From: Paracoccaceae bacterium
GTDB lineage: Bacteria > Pseudomonadota > Alphaproteobacteria > Rhodobacterales > Rhodobacteraceae
Direction of reading: 5' to 3'
Length of the DNA stretch: 52,007 bases
Assembly: GCA_024636555.1 (NCBI GenBank)
Contig: JAGXGW010000065.1
Location: forward strand, 1-52,007
Of this stretch, positions 8,456 through 16,870 are shown piece by piece; positions within the stretch are counted from its first letter, which is position 1; each line of letters opens with the position of its first letter. The translations under genes and the position numbers were made by a program. Under the pieces are notes generated by a model, which saw nothing but the letters and a program-made list of their open reading frames with translations, searched no databases and was not told the DNA's origin.

Positions 8456-9474
8456 CGGAATCCAATGGGCGTGACAGGGCGACAGGGCCGGTTCTGATCG
8501 AATTCGATGACCGACCCGCCGCTGGTCCGGACGCGGCTCCGCCCGTGCCGGATGCGCAAGCCGCAGACGACCTGCCGCAAGGGCGCGCCATGCAGCAGAT
8601 GGCGCAGCTTGCGGCAAGGCCCGGATCGCCTCTGGCCCGTTGGTTCTGGGGCGTGTTGGTGGCCTTGCTGGGGATCGTGCTGACGGTTGCGGCTTGGGAT
8701 TTCGGCCTCAGCCTGATCGGCCGCGCCCCCGTTCTGGGATATGCGGTGACGGCGCTCACAGCGATCCTGCTGGTGATCCTGCTGGCGATCGCCATCCGCG
8801 AGGCGGCGGCCTTTGCGCGGCTGGGCAAGATCGACAAGCTGCATCACGCGGCGCGCGAGGCGCTGGGCGGGGAAGACCTGAAGGCGGCACAGGCGGTTGT
8901 TGCCGACCTTGTGACGCTCTACCGGGGCCGTCCCGCGCTGGACTGGGGACGCGCCCGACTGGCAGAGCGGCAGGCGGACCAGTTCGATGTTTCGGGCCTG
9001 CTGGGACTGGCCGAGACGGAATTGCTGGCACCACTGGATGCCGCAGCGCGCCGCGAAGTCGAGGCGGCGGCGCGGCAGGTGGCGACGGTGACTGCGTTGG
9101 TTCCGATTGCGCTGGCCGATGTGTTCACGGCGCTGACCGCCAATCTCAGGATGATCCGGCGGATCGCCGAGATCTACGGCGGACGCGCCGGAACGCTGGG
9201 CAGCTGGCGGCTGACACGGGCGGTGATGACGCATCTGGTGGCGACAGGGGCGGTGGCCGTGGGGGATGACATGATCAGCTCGCTGGCCGGGGGCGGCATG
9301 CTGGCAAAGGTCTCGCGCCGCTTCGGGGAAGGTGTGGTCAACGGCGCGCTGACGGCGCGGGTCGGGCTGGCAGCCATCGAGGTCTGCCGCCCGCTCCCCT
9401 TCATCCAGCAGCGACGCCCCAGCGTCTCGGGGATGGTCAAACGCGCGCTTGCGGGGCTGTTCGGCCAAGCATAG
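8452..9474 (+). CDS. ycjF: YcjF-family (DUF697) membrane protein
   Basis: A 340-residue protein of the YcjF/TIGR01620 family. It has a cytoplasmic N-terminal stretch, two transmembrane segments close together (about residues 64-85 and 92-116: WGVLVALLGIVLTVAAW and VTALTAILLVILLAIAI) and a C-terminal DUF697 region with ALTANLRMIRRIAEIYGGRAG near 225. It starts at the ATG at 8452, overlapping the GNAT stop (ATGA). With ycjX it forms a three-gene operon; in proteobacteria the pair is linked to envelope stress, but nothing here shows a PspF-type promoter. Confidence 0.85.
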   Translation: MTESNGRDRATGPVLIEFDDRPAAGPDAAPPVPDAQAADDLPQGRAMQQMAQLAARPGSPLARWFWGVLVALLGIVLTVAAWDFGLSLIGRAPVLGYAVTALTAILLVILLAIAIREAAAFARLGKIDKLHHAAREALGGEDLKAAQAVVADLVTLYRGRPALDWGRARLAERQADQFDVSGLLGLAETELLAPLDAAARREVEAAARQVATVTALVPIALADVFTALTANLRMIRRIAEIYGGRAGTLGSWRLTRAVMTHLVATGAVAVGDDMISSLAGGGMLAKVSRRFGEGVVNGALTARVGLAAIEVCRPLPFIQQRRPSVSGMVKRALAGLFGQA

Positions 9475-9510
9475 CGCCGGTGTCGATGTCGAAAAACTGC
9501 AAGAATACCC

Positions 9511-9527
9511 TGTGGATATGTGGATAA
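9511..9527 (+). promoter_or_regulatory. Tandem DnaA-box-like sites
   Basis: TGTGGATAT (9511-9519) overlaps TGTGGATAA (9519-9527). The second is an exact reverse complement of the consensus DnaA box TTATCCACA and the first has one change. They lie in the short gap between the ends of ycjF and the truncated haemoglobin gene. No AT-rich unwinding segment or dnaA/parAB gene is near, so an origin is not suggested; this may be chance or a DnaA titration site. Confidence 0.35.
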
Positions 9528-9590
9528 GTCACAATTCTGGACGATGCCGGGCAAGTTGCGATGTATCGTCAAGCTGTGCGGGGTATGCGC

Positions 9591-9998
9591 TCAAAACAGC
9601 TTTGGCGCATCAGCGGGCGCACGGTTGCGGTCGGACACGGCCATTTTCATGCCGCGGCCAATCCTGTGGGCGAGAGCGGACCATGATTGCGCGGTTGGTT
9701 CAGGAAGATGTTGGTGCAAAACACCGTCGAATGTCTCGAGCCAAAGCGCAAAATGGCCAGCTTCGACTTCCGCGGTCCGGACATGCACCCGTTGGGGATT
9801 GCCGTCATAAGCCCGCTCGAACAATATCGCATTGGCCCAGAACCGCGTAATCTTTGCCTCGTGCGCCTCCCAGTCGGTCACATGCGCCGCGAAGACAGGA
9901 CCCAGCACAGGATGCGCACGCACCAATGCGTAGAATGCGGCGACCACTTCTGCAATCTGCGGACGGGTCACGTCGAACCTTGGCGGAAGAACTGTCAT
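9591..9998 (-). CDS. Group III truncated haemoglobin
   Basis: A 135-residue haem protein of the truncated haemoglobin fold, group III (P type). The B-helix phenylalanine/tyrosine pair appears in AAFYALVRAHPVLGPVFA (residues 20-37), the tryptophan-rich KITRFWANAILFERAYDG follows, and the proximal histidine is His82 in VEAGHFALWLETF. The start is the ATG at 9998; a frame continuing to 10112 lacks support. Group III members are proposed in oxygen, nitric oxide or peroxide chemistry; the role here is unknown. It is a single gene on the minus strand. Confidence 0.9.
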   Translation of the reverse strand: MTVLPPRFDVTRPQIAEVVAAFYALVRAHPVLGPVFAAHVTDWEAHEAKITRFWANAILFERAYDGNPQRVHVRTAEVEAGHFALWLETFDGVLHQHLPEPTAQSWSALAHRIGRGMKMAVSDRNRAPADAPKLF

Positions 9999-10140
9999 GA
10001 ACGGGCCTGTTCCATCGCGGCCTGTCTCGCCCGTGCTGCACCGATTGGCAAGCAAAGGTTTTTGCCGGATGCTGGCATCCCAAGCGCCAAGCCTCCTGCA
10101 CGCGCGGATCACCGCAATAGCAGGCGCGTTAGCGAGTGCC

Positions 10141-10287
10141 CTACGGGCTGACCAGAAACGCCAGCGCCAGAATGGCGATCACGGCACCAATGACGACGAA
10201 CAGGCCTCGGCTCGCCTCGTTTTGTGTCTCGACACCGGCAGATCGCGTGTCGGTCCGAGACGCCTGTTGGGTATCTCTGTTGTCCAC
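10141..10287 (-). CDS. Small single-span membrane protein (48 residues)
   Basis: I do not recognise this family. A GTG start at 10287 is preceded by a very strong ribosome binding site (AAAGGAGG, five bases away on the minus strand) and opens a 48-codon frame ending at the TAG at 10141-10143. The product has a hydrophilic N terminus (MDNRDTQQASRTDTRSAG) and one clear transmembrane helix (GLFVVIGAVIAILALAFLV) ending LVSP, so it should be a single-span protein with the tail at the membrane. It lies upstream of, and in line with, the truncated haemoglobin gene, 142 bases away, so the two could share a transcript. Confidence 0.72.
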   Translation of the reverse strand: MDNRDTQQASRTDTRSAGVETQNEASRGLFVVIGAVIAILALAFLVSP

Positions 10288-10688
10288 AACATCCTCCTTT
10301 GTCTATCCGTTGTGTCCAAGAGTAACGCGACCACTAGGTTTTTGATCCGTAAAAAACGGAGAAACGCAAAAATTGGCACATTTTTGCAACAATCACGTCA
10401 CGGAGCGGCGATTAAACGCTTGTCCCGCAACAATCCGGCCACCCATGCGGGTATTGCGCACTTTTTTGCAGGCTGCATGGCACGATCGGTGCCGCGATTG
10501 CACCTCTGGACGCTAAGGCTCCTGCGGCCTATAACGCAGCCATGCGTAAGGAATTTGCGATCATCCAGCGAATTACCGACCCGGCGCCCTGATCCTGCCA
10601 CAGGAGCTTCAGGCCGCCGGGACAAGGCGTATGGAATACCGCGCCGCCCTCATCCTCATCATAATTTGCTGACCGAAGGACGCCCGAT
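10288..10688. other. Intergenic region before ileS
   Basis: About 400 bases without a supportable gene. The left part must hold the promoter of the small membrane protein. Short AT-rich inverted repeats are present, such as CCGT-AAAAA-ACGG near 10347-10359 and GCAAAAA (10366-10372) with TTTTTGC (10381-10387). The right part (10480-10600) is richer in GC and contains an open stretch without a start codon. No T-box-like leader is seen, as expected outside Firmicutes and relatives. Confidence 0.4.
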
Positions 10689-13628
10689 ATGAGCGCCGAC
10701 ACCGCCGAGACCCAAGATTACAAATCCACCCTGAACCTGCCGCGCACCGAATTTCCGATGCGCGCGGGCCTGCCGCAGCGCGAACCCGACTGGCTGGCCC
10801 GGTGGGAGCGGATCGGCATCTACGACCGCCTGCGCGAAAAGGCGAAAGCCTCCGCGCGCCAGCCTTTCACGCTGCATGACGGCCCGCCCTACGCGAACGG
10901 CCATCTGCATATCGGGCATGCACTGAACAAGACGATCAAGGACATGATCGTGCGCAGCCACCAGATGCTGGGCTTCGATGCGCGTTACGTGCCGGGCTGG
11001 GATTGCCACGGCCTGCCCATCGAATGGAAAATCGAGGAGCAGTACCGCGCCAAGGGTCTGGACAAGGACGCGGTCAACGTGGTCGATTTCCGGCAGGAAT
11101 GCCGCAAGTTCGCGGCCGGTTGGGTGGATATCCAGCGCGAGGAATTCAAGCGCCTTGGCGTCACGGGCAACTGGGCCGATCCCTACCTGACGATGGATTT
11201 CCACGCCGAGGCGGTGATCGCGGCGGAGTTCCAGAAGTTCCTGATGACAGGCACGCTCTATCAAGGCTCCAAGCCGGTGATGTGGTCTCCGGTGGAGAAG
11301 ACCGCGCTGGCCGAGGCGGAGATCGAATATCACGAGCATAAAAGCCATACGATCTGGGTGCCGTTCGCAATCCGGACGAGCGGCGCGGACGGCAAGGCCG
11401 CGCCGTCCGGGCTTCAGGGCGCGCGGGTGGTCATCTGGACCACGACGCCGTGGACGATCCCGTCCAACAAGGCGATCGCCTACAACCCCAAGCTGACCTA
11501 CGGGCTGTACCATGTTGATGGCGTGCAAGAGGAAAGCTGGACAAGTGTTGGCGATCTGTATCTTTTCGCCGATGCTCTGGCCGAGGAATGCCTGACAAAG
11601 GCCCGCGTGACCGCGCATACGCGCGTCAGCACCGTGGAGGCCTCCGCGTTTGAGGGCATGATCTGCGACCACCCGTTCCACGGGATCGAGGGCGCGGACG
11701 GCTTTTGGGATTACGATGTGCCGATGATCGACGGCGACCACGTGACCGACGAGGCAGGCACGGGGTTTGTGCATACCGCGCCAAGCCACGGGGCGGATGA
11801 CTTTGAGTGCTTCGTCAAGCGCGGCTGGCTGGACCGGATGACGCATAACGTGGGCGAGGAATCCGAGTTTCTGCCGCATGTACCGTTCTTTGCGGGGCTG
11901 AGCGTGATGGATCACAAGGGCAAGGAGGGCAAGGCCAACACCGCCGTGATCGCCAAGCTGGTCGAGGTCAAGGGGCTGATCGCGCGCGGGCAGCTCAAAC
12001 ATTCCTATCCGCACTCGTGGCGCTCCAAGGCGCCCGTGATCTTCCGCAACACCCCGCAATGGTTTGCTGCGATTGATAAACCTGTCGGCGACGGGCAGGA
12101 CGATTTTGGCACCACGATCCGCGAGCGCGCGCTGACCTCCATCGACCAACTGGTGAAATGGACGCCTGCCACGGGCCGCAACCGCCTGTTTTCGATGATT
12201 CAAGCGCGCCCCGACTGGGTGCTGTCGCGCCAGCGTGCCTGGGGTGTGCCGCTGACCTGCTTTACAAAAGTGGGCGCGCTGCCGACAGATCCCGATTTCC
12301 TGCTGCGCAATGAGGCTGTCAACGCCCGCATTCTCGAGGCGTTCGAGGCCGAGGGCGCGGATGCATGGTATCAGGACGGCGCCAAGGAGCGCTTCCTGTC
12401 GGGCATCGTGAACCCCGCCGAATGGAACAAGGTCGATGACATTCTGGATGTCTGGTTCGATTCCGGCTCGACCCATGCCTTTGTGCTGCGCGACCGCGCG
12501 GACGGCTCCGCCGACGGGATCGCGGATGTCTATATGGAGGGCACAGACCAGCATCGCGGCTGGTTCCATTCCTCGCTGTTGCAAGCCTGCGGCACGCTGG
12601 GCCGCGCGCCTTATCGCAACGTGGTGACGCACGGCTTCACGCTGGACGAGAAGGGCAACAAGATGTCCAAATCGCTCGGCAATACCATCGCGCCGGAACA
12701 GGTCATCAAGCAATACGGCGCGGACATCCTGCGGCTTTGGGTGGCGCAGGCGGATTACACGGCGGATCAGCGGATCGGGCCGGAAATCCTGAAAGGCACT
12801 GCCGACGGCTATCGCCGCCTGCGCAACACAATGCGCTTTTTGCTGGGCTCGCTGGCCGATTTCAGCGAGGCGGACCGCGTGGAGCCTGCCGATATGCCGG
12901 AACTGGAGCGCTGGGTGCTGCACCGGCTGGCCGAACTGGATCAACGCGTGCGCACCGGCTATGCCGCGTTCGATTTTCAGGGCGTGTTCCAGGCGGTGTT
13001 CAACTTTGCCACGGTGGATTTGTCGGCGTTTTACTTCGATATCCGCAAGGATGCGCTTTATTGTGACGGCGACACCGCGCGTCGCCGCGCCGCGCGTACG
13101 GTGCTGGATATCCTGTTCCACCGCCTGACGACATGGCTGGCCCCCGTGCTGGTGTTCACGATGGAAGAGGTCTGGCTGGAGCGCTTCCCAGGCAATGACA
13201 GCTCGGTGCACTTGCAGGACATCCCCGAGACGCCTGCCGACTGGCTCGACGCTGATCTCGCGGCGAAATGGGCGCGGGTGCGGGTGGCGCGCCGCGTGGT
13301 GACAGCCGCCCTTGAAGTGCAGCGGACGGCCAAGGTGATCGGGGCGAGCCTTGAGGCGGCACCGCGCGTGCATGTGGAAGATCCCGGCTTGCTGGAGATT
13401 CTCGGCTCGGTCGCGTTCGAGGATGTGTGCATCACCTCGGCCATCAGTCTGAGCGCCGATGCGGCCCCAGACGAGGCGTTCCGTCTGCCCGATGTGCCGG
13501 GCGTGGCGGTGACCTTCCGCATGGCCGATGGCGAGAAATGCGAGCGGTGCTGGAAAATCCTGCCCGACGTGGGCACGGCGGATCATCCGGGCATCTGCAC
13601 GCGCTGCAGCGAGGCGCTGAACCCGTGA
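10689..13628 (+). CDS. ileS: Isoleucyl-tRNA synthetase
   Basis: Class I aminoacyl-tRNA synthetase charging tRNA-Ile; 979 residues, full length. The HIGH signature is HLHIGHALNK near residue 72 after GPPYANG, the tRNA editing domain (CP1) includes WTTTPWTIPSNKAIAYNP and DEAGTGFVHTAPSHGADDF, and the KMSKS loop is GNKMSKSLGNTIAPEQV near 658. The C terminus keeps the four-cysteine zinc site (CERCWKI ... CTRCSEAL). It starts at the ATG at 10689. It stands alone, followed by a GC-rich palindrome and a dispersed repeat. Confidence 0.97.
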   Translation: MSADTAETQDYKSTLNLPRTEFPMRAGLPQREPDWLARWERIGIYDRLREKAKASARQPFTLHDGPPYANGHLHIGHALNKTIKDMIVRSHQMLGFDARYVPGWDCHGLPIEWKIEEQYRAKGLDKDAVNVVDFRQECRKFAAGWVDIQREEFKRLGVTGNWADPYLTMDFHAEAVIAAEFQKFLMTGTLYQGSKPVMWSPVEKTALAEAEIEYHEHKSHTIWVPFAIRTSGADGKAAPSGLQGARVVIWTTTPWTIPSNKAIAYNPKLTYGLYHVDGVQEESWTSVGDLYLFADALAEECLTKARVTAHTRVSTVEASAFEGMICDHPFHGIEGADGFWDYDVPMIDGDHVTDEAGTGFVHTAPSHGADDFECFVKRGWLDRMTHNVGEESEFLPHVPFFAGLSVMDHKGKEGKANTAVIAKLVEVKGLIARGQLKHSYPHSWRSKAPVIFRNTPQWFAAIDKPVGDGQDDFGTTIRERALTSIDQLVKWTPATGRNRLFSMIQARPDWVLSRQRAWGVPLTCFTKVGALPTDPDFLLRNEAVNARILEAFEAEGADAWYQDGAKERFLSGIVNPAEWNKVDDILDVWFDSGSTHAFVLRDRADGSADGIADVYMEGTDQHRGWFHSSLLQACGTLGRAPYRNVVTHGFTLDEKGNKMSKSLGNTIAPEQVIKQYGADILRLWVAQADYTADQRIGPEILKGTADGYRRLRNTMRFLLGSLADFSEADRVEPADMPELERWVLHRLAELDQRVRTGYAAFDFQGVFQAVFNFATVDLSAFYFDIRKDALYCDGDTARRRAARTVLDILFHRLTTWLAPVLVFTMEEVWLERFPGNDSSVHLQDIPETPADWLDADLAAKWARVRVARRVVTAALEVQRTAKVIGASLEAAPRVHVEDPGLLEILGSVAFEDVCITSAISLSADAAPDEAFRLPDVPGVAVTFRMADGEKCERCWKILPDVGTADHPGICTRCSEALNP

Positions 13629-13634
13629 GGTAAG

Positions 13635-13679
13635 CGCCCGCCGCGGCGGGCGTTCAGGGATATTTGCAGCAAGAAGAAG
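13635..13679 (+). terminator. ileS terminator-like hairpin with dispersed element, copy c
   Basis: CGCCCGCCG (13635-13643) is followed directly by its exact complement CGGCGGGCG (13644-13652), seven bases after the ileS stop. Then comes the dispersed element GGGATATTTG, CA, GCAAGAAGAAG (13657-13679). There is only TT after the stem, so a classic intrinsic terminator is doubtful, but position and symmetry fit a transcript end. Confidence 0.6.
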
Positions 13680-13736
13680 CAGGGGGCGGGCGCGCAGGCA
13701 CCGCCCTTTTGCATGCGGGGCGGGCGGCTGTGGTGA

Positions 13737-14435
13737 TCAGTCCGGGTCGCGGGCCGGGATGAGCTGTTGCACGATGCCGGCGAAAAGCAGGTAGACAGAT
13801 GTCAGCACCAGCCCCCAATGCGCCCAGCTTTCGGGGTGGAAATCGACCCAAGCGGCCCAGCCGGCAAACAGGGTCCATGTCAGCGCGACCGGCAGGGAGA
13901 CGCTGCGCCAGCGCGCGGTGCGGACGGGGTGGATGAATTTCAGCGGCATGAACATGGCGGCGGCCAGCACCGTGACAAGGATCAGGATCACCCAGAAATC
14001 GGGCGACAACGCGAACAGCACAAGCACCAGCATGTTCCAGCAGCCCGGAAAGCCAGAGAATGAATTATCCTTGGTTTTCATACGGGTATCTGCGAAATAC
14101 ATCGCGCTGGCGAAGGTGATCACGAAGATCGCGAACCAGCCCGTCCAGCCCGGCAGAAGGTCGGATTTGAACAGAGCGAATGCGGGGATGAACACATAGG
14201 TCAGGTAGTCGATGATCAGATCCAGAAGTTCGCCGTCAAATTCGGGGGCGTTTTTCTTGACGTTGTATTTACGCGCCAGCGGGCCGTCGACACCGTCAAC
14301 GGCGAAGGCCACGACGAGCCAGACAAACATCACATCCCACTCGCCATCAACGGCAGCGAGCATGGCCAGCATGGCGAAGACCGCACCGGTGGCCGTGAAA
14401 AGATGCACGGCAAGTCCTTTGATCTGCGCCGTCAT
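13737..14435 (-). CDS. pcs: Phosphatidylcholine synthase
   Basis: Pcs condenses CDP-diacylglycerol with choline to make phosphatidylcholine in the inner membrane, a pathway typical of alphaproteobacteria. The 232-residue product has about seven membrane segments. The CDP-alcohol phosphotransferase signature is visible at about residues 47-75: DGVDGPLARKYN, then FDGELLDLIIDY, giving the aspartate set of the family. It starts MTAQIKGLAVHLFTATGAVF at 14435, overlapping the xerC stop by four bases, so it is translated downstream of DUF484 and xerC in one operon, an unusual partnership with no known logic. Confidence 0.93.
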   Translation of the reverse strand: MTAQIKGLAVHLFTATGAVFAMLAMLAAVDGEWDVMFVWLVVAFAVDGVDGPLARKYNVKKNAPEFDGELLDLIIDYLTYVFIPAFALFKSDLLPGWTGWFAIFVITFASAMYFADTRMKTKDNSFSGFPGCWNMLVLVLFALSPDFWVILILVTVLAAAMFMPLKFIHPVRTARWRSVSLPVALTWTLFAGWAAWVDFHPESWAHWGLVLTSVYLLFAGIVQQLIPARDPD

Positions 14436-15376
14436 GCTGCCCCTCCTGTGCGTCCGGCGGCGCGGGGGTGGCTGGCCTCGTAAACCTGCATCAGCCGCGC
14501 GGTATCGACAGCCGTATAGGCTTGCGTGGTCGAGAGCGAGGCATGGCCCAGCAGCTCCTGAATGGCGCGCAAATCACCGCCTGCATTGAGAAGATGGGTG
14601 GCGAAGCTGTGGCGCATCGCATGCGGTGTCGCGCTGGCCGGCAGGCCGAGTTGCAGGCGGGCCTGCTCCATCACCTTCTGGATCGCGCGCGGATTGAGCG
14701 CGCCACCGCGCAGGCCGCGAAAGAGCGGCTGATCGGCGTCAAGCGGGTGCGGGCACAGGCGCGCATACCGGCTCACCGCGTTGCGGGCGGCGGGGATGAC
14801 GGGGACGATACGCTGCTTGCCGCCCTTGCCGGTGATCCGCAGGACGGGGGGCAGGGGCTGGTCCGCGCCGGTCAGGGACAACGCCTCGGAGATCCGCAAC
14901 CCGCAACCGTAGAGCACGGTGACCACCGCCATGTCGCGCGCGGCGACCCAATCCTGCGGGGCCTGCAACTCGACGCGGTCGATCATCGCGCGGGCGGCAT
15001 CCTCGGCCAGAGGGCGGGGCAGTTTGCGCTGGAATTTGGGCGCGCGGGTGGAGAGCACGGCCGTGGGCTCGAACCCCTCGCGCGTGGCCAGCCAGCGGTA
15101 GAAGGATTTGACGGCAGAGAGTTTGCGCGCCAGCGAGCGGGCACCGACATCATCCGAGCGGGTGCGCGCCATCCATGCCCGCATGTCCGACACGGTGATG
15201 CGCGACAGCGCCGCCAGCCCCTGCGGCGCGCCGGAATGGGCGGCCATGAAGGCGATGAAATCGGCCACATCGCGGTGATAGGCCTCGATCGTATTGGCGG
15301 CCGCGCCGTGCAGTGTTTTCTGCCCGTCCAGCCACTGCGCCAACGCTGCGGAGGCAGCGGGAGATATCAGGCTCAT
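14432..15376 (-). CDS. xerC: Tyrosine recombinase XerC
   Basis: A 314-residue site-specific recombinase that resolves chromosome dimers at dif with XerD. The N-terminal SAM-like DNA-binding domain covers about residues 10-100. The catalytic domain shows the arginine in VTVLYGCGLRISEALSL (near 155), lysine in GKGGKQRIVPV (near 185), the HxxR of TPHAMRHSFATHLL (near 252), histidine in ELLGHASLSTTQAY and the nucleophilic tyrosine in AYTAVD. It overlaps DUF484 upstream and pcs downstream by four bases each. XerC rather than XerD is preferred because of the DUF484 partner. Confidence 0.93.
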   Translation of the reverse strand: MSLISPAASAALAQWLDGQKTLHGAAANTIEAYHRDVADFIAFMAAHSGAPQGLAALSRITVSDMRAWMARTRSDDVGARSLARKLSAVKSFYRWLATREGFEPTAVLSTRAPKFQRKLPRPLAEDAARAMIDRVELQAPQDWVAARDMAVVTVLYGCGLRISEALSLTGADQPLPPVLRITGKGGKQRIVPVIPAARNAVSRYARLCPHPLDADQPLFRGLRGGALNPRAIQKVMEQARLQLGLPASATPHAMRHSFATHLLNAGGDLRAIQELLGHASLSTTQAYTAVDTARLMQVYEASHPRAAGRTGGAA

Positions 15377-16080
15377 GACAGCCAGCGGCGCATCGACCGT
15401 TCAAACACGCCCGCAAAAAAGGCCAGCAGATCAACGCCCTGACTGGGGTTGAACTGGTGCGGGTCCTCGGCCCCCATGACCAGCATACCGGGAAGACGTC
15501 CGGCACCAAAATCCAGACGCAGGCACGCCTCGGACCGGATCCAGCCGGCCCTGTCGCCATAGATCGCGGTACTGCCTTCCTGCATCTGGCGCAGCGTCAC
15601 CTGCCGTTTCGGCGCATCGCGGCCCGCGCTCAGATAGTCGCCGACGAATCCGGGCTGGGCCACGCGCAGCACCTCGCCAAGTCGTTGCACGACCGGATCA
15701 CGGTCATCCTGCACCGATTCCAGCACAAGACGGATACAATCCACGCGCAGGATCTCGGCCACAGGGCCACCCAGATCGCGCAGAAACCCCTCGAATTCCA
15801 CCGGGTCGAGCATCCGGAGAATCGCGCGATGGACCTGATTGGTGCCGGCCAGATTGTCATAGGCGGCGGCGATCACGCTGCGATGCGTGTCTTCCAGCCG
15901 GTCCAGCCGCGCCTCGAGCCGTTCCATCGCGATGCCGCGAAGGTCGATGATATTGGCACCCATCATCCGCTCGTTCGCGACGATCAGCGCCCGCATGAGA
16001 TCCCTGTCTTCGAGGATCACATCGGGCTGCGCGATGATCTTGGCCCGCAGGGCGCTGTCCATTCCGGGTTTGGTGCTCAT
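15373..16080 (-). CDS. DUF484 family protein
   Basis: A 235-residue cytoplasmic protein of the DUF484 family, a GAF-like domain of unknown role often encoded next to xerC. Visible family features are an N-terminal helical part (RAKIIAQPDVILEDRDLMRAL, residues 12-32) and the GAF-like end with LRLDFGAGRLPGMLVMGAEDPHQF and GVDLLAFFAGVFERSMRRWL at the C terminus. It starts at the ATG at 16080 and its stop overlaps xerC (ATGA). It heads a DUF484-xerC-pcs operon. Confidence 0.88.
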   Translation of the reverse strand: MSTKPGMDSALRAKIIAQPDVILEDRDLMRALIVANERMMGANIIDLRGIAMERLEARLDRLEDTHRSVIAAAYDNLAGTNQVHRAILRMLDPVEFEGFLRDLGGPVAEILRVDCIRLVLESVQDDRDPVVQRLGEVLRVAQPGFVGDYLSAGRDAPKRQVTLRQMQEGSTAIYGDRAGWIRSEACLRLDFGAGRLPGMLVMGAEDPHQFNPSQGVDLLAFFAGVFERSMRRWLS

Positions 16081-16126
16081 GGCTGCCTCGGGTCCGTTTC
16101 TTGATTTGGGTCTCTATAGCACGGGG

Positions 16127-16780
16127 TCAGATGATTTTCTGCCCCGTTTTTTCCCAATCCTTCATAAAGGTCTCCAGCCCCTTGTCGGTCAACGGGTGAC
16201 TGGCCAGTTTCTTGATCACTTCGGGCGGTGCGGTCATTACATCCGCGCCGATGCGCGCGCATTCCAGCACATGGTTCACCGTGCGGATCGAGGCGGCGAG
16301 AATCTCGGTCTCGAAACCGTAATTGTCGTAGATGATGCGGATATCCTCGATCAGCTCCATGCCGTCGAGGTTGATATCATCCAGCCGCCCGATGAACGGG
16401 CTGATGAAGCTGGCCCCGGCCTTGGCCGCCAGAAGCGCCTGATTGGCGCTGAAACACAGGGTCACGTTGACCATGAAACCGTCACCCGAGAGCACCTTGC
16501 AAGCCTTCAGCCCGTCCCATGTCAGCGGCAGCTTGACCGCAATATTCGGGGCGATACCTGCCAGCTTGCGGCCTTCCGCGATCATCGCCTCGGCCTCCAG
16601 CGCCACGACCTCGGCGCTGACGGGACCATCCACCAGTTCGGCGATTTCCTTTGTCACCTCAAGGATATCGCGGCCTGATTTGAGGATCAGCGAGGGGTTG
16701 GTGGTCACGCCATCAACCATCCCCAGATCATTCAACTCGGCAATCGCGGCGATTTCGGCTGTATCGACAAAGAACTTCAT
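16127..16780 (-). CDS. fsa: Fructose-6-phosphate aldolase / small transaldolase
   Basis: A 217-residue class I aldolase of the small transaldolase (TalC/MipB) group. It begins [20 protein letters not shown] at the ATG at 16780. TTNPSLI (residues 26-32) and the Schiff-base lysine Lys83 in [12 protein letters not shown] are clear, followed by [26 protein letters not shown]. Sequence alone does not separate fructose-6-phosphate aldolase from true transaldolase; the short form is found with both names. It has its own transcript, divergent from priA by about 90 bases. Confidence 0.92.
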   Translation of the reverse strand: MKFFVDTAEIAAIAELNDLGMVDGVTTNPSLILKSGRDILEVTKEIAELVDGPVSAEVVALEAEAMIAEGRKLAGIAPNIAVKLPLTWDGLKACKVLSGDGFMVNVTLCFSANQALLAAKAGASFISPFIGRLDDINLDGMELIEDIRIIYDNYGFETEILAASIRTVNHVLECARIGADVMTAPPEVIKKLASHPLTDKGLETFMKDWEKTGQKII

Positions 16781-16870
16781 GATGCTCCCTCGGGGCTTGG
16801 CCTTTCGTTGCCTTGGCTTTACCCCATAGCGCAGAACCCTGAAACCCCTTTCACCGAAAGCGGCCCCTGC

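Noticed and set aside
10480..10595. An alanine-rich open stretch before ileS ending in a stop
   Set aside because: No start codon with a ribosome site and third-position GC lower than in the real genes around.
10659..13586. A 975-codon open frame on the minus strand opposite ileS
   Set aside because: It mirrors ileS over its whole length, has no family motifs, and long antisense frames are expected in GC-rich genes with strong codon bias.
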